NCBI GenBank assembly: GCA_019749855.1
Contig: JAIEPI010000118.1
Span: 1 to 8,041 of the forward strand
Origin: Rickettsiales bacterium
GTDB lineage: Bacteria > Pseudomonadota > Alphaproteobacteria > Rickettsiales > UBA998
Reading direction: 5' to 3'
Length of the DNA stretch: 8,041 nt
Shown: in pieces, positions 1-5,619 of the stretch
How the letters are laid out: every line of letters starts with the position of its first letter
Numbering within the stretch: the first letter of the stretch is position 1
Notes under the pieces: generated by a model
Databases searched by the model: none
Told to the model about the DNA's origin: nothing
What the model saw: the letters and a program-made list of their open reading frames with translations, nothing else
Translations under genes and position numbers: made by a program

Positions 1-1863
1 GATATCGACAGGCTTATCACCGGCTTTGATTTTATGTTCCTGTGGCGGGTAGCGGTAGGAATATATCATCGACTGCTTTTCTTGCTCCGGTGTGCCGAAC
101 ATTTGCAATCCGCCAAGGCAATCGGTGTCGCCGATCAGCTCGTCTTGGTATTTGCCCTGCCGTTCAAAACTTGCCCACCACTGCGGCTTTGCTTCGCGGT
201 TATGGAATTCTAGCAAGTGAACAATGCGCTCCCGAAGCTCTTGCTCATCTTTTGAGGCAGAGCTTAACAGGCGGTCGCGGAAGGCTTCATATTGCACTTC
301 CCAATCTTTGCGTTGAATTGGCTGGTCATCAGCTGTTGCGGTCTGGGCATTGAACCAAGGCAAATTAGGCGAACGCAAGGTAAGCAGCCAATCACGGAGC
401 TTGTGAGTGGATACGCAGTCAACCTTGTTGTATTCCGCAATCTGGCGCAGCAGTTCATCGTTTTGAGTTTCACGCCATTCGTTATAAACCACAATGCTGT
501 CACCAGCGGTTGCAACAGCACCGTCGCGCTTTTCCATGTAAAACGTTTCAAGGTTTTTGATGGAATATGCAGGCTCTGAAACGCGGATACTCTCGCGCAC
601 AACCTTGAACAGATCGACGAATTTTTGCTGGCGCAGGAGATTATCAAGCGCTTCTTCAGCTAGAGCGTATCGGCAAGCCAGCCGTTTCAGTGCGGTGGTT
701 TCATAGTGATTGTAATGATAGATATGAGCGTTCGGAAATTCCTTTAGATGATCTTCGATGAAGTGCATAAACTGACCGAAGGCAATGCGCTCTTCGTCAT
801 GGCTATGCGCCCAGAATGGCACGAAAGTGAATTCGCCGAGCTTGGCAAAATAAACGCCAAAAAGATATTCAAGCCCGTTTGGATGCAGCGGGTCACCTTC
901 CATGTCAAAGAAAAGGTCACCAGCGTCAGGCTGTGGCAGGCGATTGAATCCACGAAATTCTGGGAACGGTATCACATCACACTTGTTTTCACCTGTCGTG
1001 CGTTTGTGAACCTGCAAAGAAGCCTGCTCACGCAAACGCCCGAAAACATCTGGATTGAGGTCAGGTATTTTGGTTTCTGGAGTCAATGCAGCCAAGGCTT
1101 TGACAGTTTTTATGCCTGTATCTTTGAGTTTGTCGATCTGTGAACGCTGGATATTGGCAACAAGGCTTAAATGGTCATCCGCTTCCCATTTGGCTTCGCA
1201 ATTATCCTTCCATTGGCAGAATGTGCAGAATTGGCAGGGTTCAGGGTATGAGTCTGCCGGCGGTGATGCCACAAACTGCTCAAAGCGAGTTTTGGCGTGA
1301 TGGTAATAATAGAAAAAGTCATCCGCCTTGAATGACTCTAGGGTTTCATTGCCAAGGTATATGTGAATCTGCTTCGGGCGCAGTCCTTGCAGCTGCTCTA
1401 GGAGGTCATTATAGACGCAAAGCTGAATGATGTGTTTTGCCTCTGCGCTGCGCGCGAGCTTGGTATCCAGCACTTCATAGCTGAATGCGCCGAGCGATGA
1501 TGGCGTTTCTACGCGGATAAGAAAATCTGCATCACCTCGCCACTGCCCATCGAATAGAACGCCTTGGTAAACAACATCGGCACCAGATTTAAGTGCTTCG
1601 ATGGTCAGGGCAACACGCTCAGGCAATCGAGGTTGTTTCGGTATTTCGACAACTCGCTTGCCTTGAGCTTTTAGCTTTGCAAGATAATCCGCTTCGTGAG
1701 CAAAACCCTTGGTTTGCAGTAATTTGTTGGTAGCCGACTCTTCGGCTTTTTCCAGTTTCTCCGTGAAGCTCTTGAGGGTCAGCACAATACTATGGTTGCA
1801 GCTCAGGAAGTGAACCAGATCCGATGGTGAATAGAGATATTGTGCGTCGCCGATTTTTTGCAT
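1..1863 (-). CDS. TM0106-family RecB-like nuclease, N-terminal 621 residues (runs off window start)
   Basis: An open frame without stops runs from ATG at 1863-1861 to base 1, giving 621 residues. The N-terminal domain is a Cas4/RecB-like PD-(D/E)XK nuclease: GFAHE at 53-57, D111/D113, YEVLDTK at 129-135 (D133, K135) and QLCVY at 147-151. C22 together with C213-x2-C216-x5-C222 matches the AddB/Cas4 iron-sulphur layout; C210 is an extra cysteine. Residues 240-261 look like a helix-hairpin-helix. An RNase H-fold (DEDD-like) domain follows, with FFDMEGDP from 318 (D320, E322), HYNHYE at 383-388, VDLF at 416-419 and EYNKVDCVS from 477 (D482). Known family members of this type usually continue into a superfamily 1 helicase; that part would lie outside the window. 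The start overlaps the stop of the upstream small gene by one base, so coupled translation is likely. DNA or RNA processing in defence or repair is inferred; the substrate is unknown. Family assignment is from motifs only. Confidence 0.88.
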   Translation of the reverse strand, partial: MQKIGDAQYLYSPSDLVHFLSCNHSIVLTLKSFTEKLEKAEESATNKLLQTKGFAHEADYLAKLKAQGKRVVEIPKQPRLPERVALTIEALKSGADVVYQGVLFDGQWRGDADFLIRVETPSSLGAFSYEVLDTKLARSAEAKHIIQLCVYNDLLEQLQGLRPKQIHIYLGNETLESFKADDFFYYYHHAKTRFEQFVASPPADSYPEPCQFCTFCQWKDNCEAKWEADDHLSLVANIQRSQIDKLKDTGIKTVKALAALTPETKIPDLNPDVFGRLREQASLQVHKRTTGENKCDVIPFPEFRGFNRLPQPDAGDLFFDMEGDPLHPNGLEYLFGVYFAKLGEFTFVPFWAHSHDEERIAFGQFMHFIEDHLKEFPNAHIYHYNHYETTALKRLACRYALAEEALDNLLRQQKFVDLFKVVRESIRVSEPAYSIKNLETFYMEKRDGAVATAGDSIVVYNEWRETQNDELLRQIAEYNKVDCVSTHKLRDWLLTLRSPNLPWFNAQTATADDQPIQRKDWEVQYEAFRDRLLSSASKDEQELRERIVHLLEFHNREAKPQWWASFERQGKYQDELIGDTDCLGGLQMFGTPEQEKQSMIYSYRYPPQEHKIKAGDKPVDI

Positions 1864-2072
1864 TATTTTGCCGATTTTGCACTAAGTTGATTACCTTTGT
1901 CATTATATGTATAGATAAAGGCGCCGCGCTGAATGTTAACCGTTGTGGATGTGTATCCCTTGAGGCCATCGCCTTTTGAAACGTTGCCAGAACTTTTAGC
2001 AAAAAGCTGTTTCCCTTTTTCATCGTAGACATAAACAAAAGCACCTTTTTGAATTGCATTTCCGATAGCCAT
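1863..2072 (-). CDS. small two-repeat protein of unknown function, coupled to the nuclease gene
   Basis: A 69-residue protein with no signal peptide or membrane segment, so probably cytoplasmic. It consists of two copies of a beta-rich unit: residues 7-27 and 47-67 agree at 14 of 21 positions, each with the pattern IQ(K/R)GAF-x-Y-x-Y-x-x-KG-x-QL-x-AKS. The linker between them is rich in Gly, Ser and Thr. The start is well supported: GGAG at 2082-2079 lies six bases before the ATG. The stop TAA (1865-1863) shares its last A with the ATG of the nuclease gene. It lies 46 bases after the WYL regulator on the same strand with no evident terminator between. I do not recognise a named family. Coupling to the nuclease suggests a partner, inhibitor or assembly factor, but that is inference. 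The coding call is firm because the internal protein repeat, start site and operon position agree. Confidence 0.85.
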   Translation of the reverse strand: MAIGNAIQKGAFVYVYDEKGKQLFAKSSGNVSKGDGLKGYTSTTVNIQRGAFIYTYNDKGNQLSAKSAK

Positions 2073-2118
2073 TTTTTTCTCCAGTTTGTTGTAGTTAGTA
2101 GTTAAAATTATTTGGGTT

Positions 2119-3108
2119 TTATATTTTCTTGTTTAGCTTCGACAAATTATCAAGCATTTCATCATAGGCCTTGAGTAAGTGTGGCGGCTCCAGAATTTCT
2201 GCCTCACCTTCCCAGGTCATTACGTACCAGCACAATTCTTTCCAGCCGCCTGCGGTAAAGCGCACGATCAGAGAGCCATCAGGCTGTTCTTCTATAACTT
2301 GAGTTGGATGAAAGTGATGTTCGCGCGCGGCTTCGGCAACTTTTTCCGAAAAACGCCAGACGACTTCATAAGGCTCTTCTTGGAAAACACCGAACGAGCG
2401 CTCTGCGTATTGATGTAGGTCGAAAGCTGGGTCTTTACGATACGAAACATCAAGCAACGAAATATCGGCGATGTTGGGCAAGCTAAATGACCGAAGCCCT
2501 TTGCCTGTTTCACACCATGCCAGCAGATAATGCCTGTGACCATAAACAAAACCGTATGGATGCACGATGCGCTGCGTGATGTCATTCTTAGTTCTGCCAT
2601 GATAAGTGATTTTGACTTTGCAGAATCCTTTGATTGCCTCACGCAGGATATATAAAACATGGGGATTTATCTTAGGACGCGGCCCCGGTCGCATCGCATG
2701 ACCTTCCGCTTCAAGCAGCGCCTCAAGGTCTGTTTCGATTCTCGTTGCGCTTTCTGGGCGCATTTTTCCTTTAATTTTCAGCCAGAGTTTATCTAGGTTT
2801 TCTGCGTGGTGATTGAGGTTTTCTTTTTTCAGTAGGTCAATAGCGGTGCGCATCTCTGCAAGGTCTTCAGCAGAAATTTGAATCAATCCCGCAATAGCAC
2901 CAGGCGGCAATCGCCAGCGTTTGGTTTTACCGTCCGTTCTCATTTCTTCGACATGAGGAAATAGCAAAAGCAAGGCATCACGCATACGCTCGGCAGTGCG
3001 GCGACCGACTTCAAACTCTTCTTGAATTTCTTGCAGGCCAACACCTTCTGTCGAGCCTTGCATCATTAAGGCGAGTTTCAATAGTTGTTCCGACTTTTCT
3101 AATCTCAT
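2119..3108 (-). CDS. WYL-domain transcriptional regulator (HTH-WYL-WCX)
   Basis: A 329-residue regulator. Residues about 5-68 form a winged helix-turn-helix (GLQEIQEEFEVGRRTAERMR at 24-43, then a wing ending KTKRWRL). A helical linker spans about 78-135. The WYL domain spans about 145-222, with VKITYHGR, IVHPYGFVYG, HYL at 193-195 in place of the name-giving WYL, and LRSFSLPNI from 205. A WCX-type C-terminal domain spans about 246-315. Length and order fit the PafC/YobV/BrxR class, whose WYL domain is thought to sense nucleic acid or nucleotide ligands. AGGAG at 3119-3115, six bases before the ATG, supports the start. It is the first gene of the minus-strand operon ahead of the nuclease and lies next to a paired inverted site at 3150-3207. 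Repression of its own operon, by analogy to BrxR and CapW in defence islands, is likely but inferred. Confidence 0.92.
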   Translation of the reverse strand: MRLEKSEQLLKLALMMQGSTEGVGLQEIQEEFEVGRRTAERMRDALLLLFPHVEEMRTDGKTKRWRLPPGAIAGLIQISAEDLAEMRTAIDLLKKENLNHHAENLDKLWLKIKGKMRPESATRIETDLEALLEAEGHAMRPGPRPKINPHVLYILREAIKGFCKVKITYHGRTKNDITQRIVHPYGFVYGHRHYLLAWCETGKGLRSFSLPNIADISLLDVSYRKDPAFDLHQYAERSFGVFQEEPYEVVWRFSEKVAEAAREHHFHPTQVIEEQPDGSLIVRFTAGGWKELCWYVMTWEGEAEILEPPHLLKAYDEMLDNLSKLNKKI

Positions 3109-3149
3109 TGTGCGCTCCTAATTAACTGGAATGACCATAAACCATTAAT

Positions 3150-3207
3150 ACGACACATACGGACGTATGTCTTGCAAATAAAAACCATGCACGTCCGTTT
3201 CTGTCGT
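3150..3207. promoter_or_regulatory. paired inverted 17-base sites, candidate WYL-regulator operator
   Basis: The left arm ACGACACATACGGACGT (3150-3166) and the reverse complement of the right arm (3191-3207) agree at 15 of 17 positions, including an identical 8-base core ACGGACGT. The arms are separated by 24 bases. They lie in the divergent spacer between the WYL regulator (start 3108) and the repeat-protein gene (start 3268). WYL regulators such as BrxR bind inverted repeats near their own promoters, so an operator is the natural reading. I could not place convincing -35/-10 pairs in either direction. Confidence 0.6.
3155..3170. repeat. perfect 7+7 palindrome inside the left operator arm
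   Basis: ACATACG (3155-3161) and CGTATGT (3164-3170) are perfect reverse complements with a two-base GA spacer. This overlaps the left 17-base arm, so the left site is itself two-fold symmetric and could hold a dimer alone. The right arm lacks the same internal symmetry, which suggests a strong and a weak site. Confidence 0.6.
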
Positions 3208-3267
3208 GTCATTGTGATACAAAAATAAGAAGTTAAGCTGAAAACCAGCGTCTAATAGAGGTTTTAT

Positions 3268-3639
3268 ATGAAGAGGTTATTGATTGTCAGTTTGTGGTGC
3301 GTGATTTTAATATCACAAGCGCAAGCGCAGGATTACGTCATCCGTGATGCGTCTGGAAAACGCACTGAAACTATCGAGCAATCTTATGGTGACAATTGGG
3401 TTCGCAGAGATGCTTCTGGCAAACGAATTGGCACTATTGAAAAGAGCTATGGCGATAGAATGATTTTAAGGGATGCCTCAGGAAAGCGCACCGGCACTGT
3501 CGAAAATGGGTATGGAGGAAGAAAAACCGTCAGGGATAACAATTACCGAACGCAGTATCAGATCGAGGAAGGATATGGCGGCAGACTTATCATCAGAGAT
3601 AAAAATTGGAAACGGACTGGCACTGTCGAGAAGCGTTAG
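3268..3639 (+). CDS. secreted five-repeat protein (21-residue repeats), unknown function
   Basis: A 123-residue protein with a signal peptide: KR at 2-3, hydrophobic core 4-16, and a cleavage motif AQA at 18-20 before Q21. The mature part is almost entirely five repeats of exactly 21 residues. The RD/R-D-x-x-x-K/R core begins at residues 26, 47, 68, 89 and 110, with consensus RDASGKR-x-GT(I/V)E-x-x-YGD/G. The first three copies are closest; the fourth (RDNNYRTQYQIEE) has drifted most. The short alternating units suggest a beta-hairpin stack. There is no lipobox cysteine, so a soluble periplasmic or secreted product is expected. AGAGG at 3257-3261, six bases before the ATG, supports the start. 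It is transcribed divergently from the WYL regulator across the candidate operator. I do not recognise a named family. Confidence 0.85.
   Translation: MKRLLIVSLWCVILISQAQAQDYVIRDASGKRTETIEQSYGDNWVRRDASGKRIGTIEKSYGDRMILRDASGKRTGTVENGYGGRKTVRDNNYRTQYQIEEGYGGRLIIRDKNWKRTGTVEKR
3331..3636 (+). repeat. coding tandem repeat, 63-base period, about five copies
   Basis: The 21-residue protein repeats correspond to a 63-base tandem array. The first three copies are still visibly alike in DNA (for example gatgcgtctggaaaacg, gatgcttctggcaaacg and gatgcctcaggaaagcg). Differences are mostly at third positions, which points to older duplications kept under protein-level selection rather than a recent array expansion. 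Confidence 0.75.
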
Positions 3640-3698
3640 TCTGAAACTACCAGCAAGTGAAATTAGAATTTACGCAATAACAATAAGGCATTAAAAGA

Positions 3699-3956
3699 AT
3701 GAATATGGAAGATAGCAAATACCTACCGCTGCAAAAGCATTTACAAAATCTCAATGGCAAATCGTGGAGAGCCACATTCGAGGATGTAGAAGTTATCCTT
3801 GGTTTCAAGTTGCCGCACAGTGCCTACACCTACGCTGCATGGTGGGGAAATCACGTTCAAAACAGTCGCCATACAAAAGCGTGGATGGACATTGGTTGGG
3901 AGGTTCAGGATTTAGACCTTGCCAACGAAACGCTCACATTCCAGCCGAGCCGTTAA
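3699..3956 (+). CDS. small DUF7662-like protein
   Basis: An 85-residue protein without signal or membrane segments. It has the pattern I associate with DUF7662: a start like YLPLQKHLQ (8-16), then F27-EDVEVILGFKLP ending at P39, WW at 48-49 followed by N51 and H52, AW at 61-62, GW at 66-67, and a closing strand near TLTFQPSR. Such domains occur alone or fused to other domains, including nuclease-type proteins in defence contexts; function is unknown. The small conserved Trp-rich core suggests ligand or nucleic-acid binding, which is inference. TAAGG at 3684-3688 lies ten bases before the ATG at 3699; an in-frame ATG at 3705 is possible but is sixteen bases away. It follows the repeat-protein gene after 59 bases on the same strand, probably in one transcript. 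Confidence 0.75.
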   Translation: MNMEDSKYLPLQKHLQNLNGKSWRATFEDVEVILGFKLPHSAYTYAAWWGNHVQNSRHTKAWMDIGWEVQDLDLANETLTFQPSR

Positions 3957-3978
3957 ATCATTATCTGCAATAAGTTTA

Positions 3979-4001
3979 TATGCGTCATATTTGGACGCAT
4001 A
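3979..4001. repeat. 8-bp stem, 7-base loop inverted repeat
   Basis: TATGCGTC (3979-3986) and GACGCATA (3994-4001) are perfect reverse complements around a seven-base loop. It lies 23 bases after the DUF7662-like gene. The nearest T-run (4015-4019) starts 14 bases beyond the stem, so this is not a canonical intrinsic terminator. It could be an RNA end-protecting hairpin or a protein-binding palindrome in the 130-base spacer before the lipoprotein cluster. Confidence 0.5.
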
Positions 4002-4086
4002 CGCCACATCCCTATTTTTCACACGCCCGATTCTGTCAGATGACGGGTTTATAGATTGATGCACTAACCAACTGAAAGGAGTGCAT

Positions 4087-4545
4087 ATGCAATCACGAAA
4101 AATACTACCAATCACCATACTATGCCTTGCTCTGACCGCTTGTGTGTCAGCTCAAGAACATCGTAAAGCCGTAAGCGACGATAGCGGAGATAGAATTAGC
4201 GTCGGTACGGTTCAAAAAGAAATCCGCATCGGAATGTCTGGCGCCGACGTAGCTGGTGTTCTGGGTTCACCAAACATTGTAACCAGCGATGAAGAGCGTC
4301 GTGAAACTTGGATTTATGACAAGATTTCAACCGAACGCGCTTACTCATCCAGTGCAGGCGGAGTGAATGCACTCATACTTGGCGGCGCACCTGTTGGCAG
4401 CGCATTGCTAGGCGGTGGAATCGGTGGAAGCTACGGCAGTGAAGCTGGCGCGAGCTCAACAACGCAGAAAACTCTGACCGTCATTATCAAGTTCGATAAA
4501 TCAAGCAAAGTGCGGGATTTTGCATATCACACATCTAAGTTTTAG
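4087..4545 (+). CDS. BamE/SmpA-like outer-membrane lipoprotein
   Basis: A 152-residue lipoprotein. The signal peptide ends in the lipobox L16-T-A-C19, with V20 at +2, consistent with outer-membrane sorting. Residues about 41-80 resemble the BamE/SmpA fold: GTVQKEIRIGMSGADVAGVL, then GSPNIV and ETWIYDK. Residues 90-122 are a glycine- and serine-rich, partly hydrophobic stretch (GGVNALILGGAPVGSALLGG) not found in classical BamE. A closing strand TLTVIIKFD lies at 129-137. The start is ATG 4087 because AGGAG (4077-4081) sits five bases before it; the in-frame GTG at 4081 overlaps that site. BamE proper helps the BAM complex insert beta-barrels. This protein is larger and sits with two unrelated lipoproteins, so it is more likely a specialised relative than the housekeeping copy. 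Confidence 0.82.
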   Translation: MQSRKILPITILCLALTACVSAQEHRKAVSDDSGDRISVGTVQKEIRIGMSGADVAGVLGSPNIVTSDEERRETWIYDKISTERAYSSSAGGVNALILGGAPVGSALLGGGIGGSYGSEAGASSTTQKTLTVIIKFDKSSKVRDFAYHTSKF

Positions 4546-4553
4546 GGGGTAGC

Positions 4554-5078
4554 ATGATAAAGAAACCCCTTTGCCTTCTTTTAGCTACGAGCCTTTTGGT
4601 CAGTGGCTGCGCGAATCACATTCCAAAGGAAGCGCTCGAACTAAAGCAAGAAAGTCTCCAGCTCCGGCAACTTCAAACACGCTCATTTGAAACCAGAGAA
4701 GAAAAGAAACTCCTGTCCTCTGGTGCATCCGTTCTACAGGATTTGGGCTTCTCAATCGACGAGTCTGAAACTCCGCTTGGTGTAATTGTTGGAAGTAAAG
4801 ACCGTGACGCTGTGGAGGCTGGGCAAGTAGTTGGCGCAGTGATGGTTGCTGTATTGTTTGGCGTTTCAACGCCAATCGATAACAACCAGAAAATCCGTGC
4901 ATCTCTGGTTACCCGCCCAACGGACAAGAAAACCAATCTGCGCGTGACTTTCCAGCGAGTTGTTTGGAATACGCAAGGTCAAGTTTCCCGCACCGAAAGC
5001 ATCGAAGACCCAAAAATCTACCAAGAGTTTTTTGAGAAGCTGTCAAAAGCAGTTTTCCTAGAAGCTCATGAAATTTAA
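4554..5078 (+). CDS. lipoprotein of unnamed family, first tandem paralogue
   Basis: A 174-residue lipoprotein with signal peptide and lipobox V16-S-G-C19, +2 Ala, so probably outer membrane. The conserved block runs LQTRSFETREEKKLL (about 40-54), SVLQDLGFSIDES (59-71), LGVIVGSKDRD (74-84), a hydrophobic patch AGQVVGAVMVAVLFGV (87-102), then VTRPTDKKTNLRVTFQRVVW. It closes with YQEFFEKLSKAVFLEAHEI. The next gene carries the same block at both ends but lacks the hydrophobic patch. I recognise this as a recurring lipoprotein type in Gram-negatives but know no function. The purine-rich AGGGGGT at 4544-4550, which overlaps the upstream stop, serves as its ribosome site, and only eight bases separate the genes, so an operon is very likely. 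Confidence 0.82.
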   Translation: MIKKPLCLLLATSLLVSGCANHIPKEALELKQESLQLRQLQTRSFETREEKKLLSSGASVLQDLGFSIDESETPLGVIVGSKDRDAVEAGQVVGAVMVAVLFGVSTPIDNNQKIRASLVTRPTDKKTNLRVTFQRVVWNTQGQVSRTESIEDPKIYQEFFEKLSKAVFLEAHEI

Positions 5079-5091
5079 TCAGGAGAACAAA

Positions 5092-5523
5092 ATGAAAAAA
5101 CTTACAATCGTTACAATGGTGGGAGCTGCGATATCGATTAGTGCGTGTCAGCAGGCTTCTATGGATTCAAAGAGCCACATTATGGGCGCGGAAACATCGC
5201 AGGTAGCTATTCGCAGCATCCAGACACGGGCATTTGATACAACTGACAAAAAGAAAACCCTGCGCACGGTGATTGCCACCTTGCAAGATTTGGGTTTCGT
5301 TATCGACAAGGCAGATGATGATTTAGGTTCTGTCAGCGGCACAAAGCTCAATGGCTATATGCTGCGCATGACGGTCACGGTGAAACCGCACGGCAAAAAG
5401 CAATTAGCAGTGCGTGCAAACGCTCAATACAACGTCACAGCGGTGGAAGATCCGGAACCATACCAGCAGTTTTTTGTAGCTCTGGAAAAGGCAATGTTCC
5501 TGACCGCGCATGAGGTTGATTAG
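5092..5523 (+). CDS. lipoprotein of the same unnamed family, second tandem paralogue
   Basis: A 143-residue lipoprotein with lipobox I16-S-A-C19 and Q at +2. Its core matches the upstream protein: SIQTRAFDTTDKKKTL, ATLQDLGFVIDKADDDLG-x-x-x-GTK, and a C-terminal YQQFFVALEKAMFLTAHEVD. It lacks the hydrophobic segment of the first copy, having a short NGYMLRMTVTV instead, so it is a shortened paralogue rather than a recent exact duplicate. The start is ATG 5092 with AGGAG at 5081-5085, six bases upstream. The in-frame ATG at 5068 lies inside the previous gene, has no such site and would spoil the signal peptide. It is the last gene of the lipoprotein cluster, 13 bases after its paralogue. Function is unknown; the two may form a pair. 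Confidence 0.82.
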   Translation: MKKLTIVTMVGAAISISACQQASMDSKSHIMGAETSQVAIRSIQTRAFDTTDKKKTLRTVIATLQDLGFVIDKADDDLGSVSGTKLNGYMLRMTVTVKPHGKKQLAVRANAQYNVTAVEDPEPYQQFFVALEKAMFLTAHEVD

Positions 5524-5538
5524 AGCGCAGAGAGAATC

Positions 5539-5563
5539 TTTGCAAGTTTGCAATAGTTTGCTT
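5539..5563 (+). repeat. three short direct repeats of TTTGCAA/TTTGCTT
   Basis: TTTGCAA occurs at 5539-5545 and 5547-5553, with a variant TTTGCTT at 5557-5563. The spacing of 8 and 10 bases is close to one helical turn. They lie just upstream of the candidate promoter for the helix-turn-helix gene and could be binding half-sites, for example for that protein itself. The stretch is AT-rich, so chance is possible. Confidence 0.4.
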
Positions 5564-5570
5564 GTTTTTT
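5542..5570 (+). terminator. weak candidate intrinsic terminator after the lipoprotein cluster
   Basis: GCAAG (5542-5546) can pair with CTTGT (5561-5565, one G-T pair) around a 14-base loop, overlapping a run of six T at 5565-5570. Position 19 bases after the last lipoprotein stop fits an end-of-operon signal, but the stem is short and AT-rich, so termination would be inefficient if it occurs. Confidence 0.3.
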
Positions 5571-5589
5571 CCTAGCCTTCCTGTATTTT
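5562..5589 (+). promoter_or_regulatory. candidate promoter for the helix-turn-helix/helicase pair
   Basis: TTGTTT (5562-5567) and TATTTT (5584-5589) are separated by 16 bases and lie 31 bases before the helix-turn-helix gene. Both boxes are imperfect matches to the sigma-70 consensus in an AT-rich stretch. A perfect 10-base palindrome AGAAATTTCT (5596-5605) follows where the early transcript would be, and might be an operator. Confidence 0.35.
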
Positions 5590-5619
5590 CTGAAAAGAAA
5601 TTTCTCACGGAGTGAGGCA

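Noticed and set aside
42..1331. Several plus-strand frames at 42-353, 292-579, 748-1143, 1055-1300 and 1140-1331
   Set aside because: They lie opposite the minus-strand nuclease, whose catalytic motifs are continuous across the whole stretch; the plus frames show no recognisable motifs.
1790..2059. Minus-strand 89-residue frame overlapping the small repeat gene
   Set aside because: It is a shifted reading of the repeat DNA and runs into the nuclease start; the 69-residue frame has the ribosome site, protein repeat and stop/start coupling.
2179..2660. Overlapping frames on both strands at 2179-2418, 2292-2660 and 2304-2486
   Set aside because: They are shadows of the WYL regulator, whose WYL and WCX domains cover the region in frame.
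3331..3636. 63-base repeats as a CRISPR array
   Set aside because: The repeats are contiguous, in frame and degenerate at third positions, with no unique spacers; they encode a protein repeat.
3473..3694. Plus-strand 73-residue frame inside and after the secreted repeat gene
   Set aside because: It is a frame-shifted reading of the 63-base repeats and lacks a ribosome site.
4600..4936. Minus-strand frames opposite the first lipoprotein paralogue
   Set aside because: They are antisense to a gene with lipobox and paralogue support; no motifs are visible.
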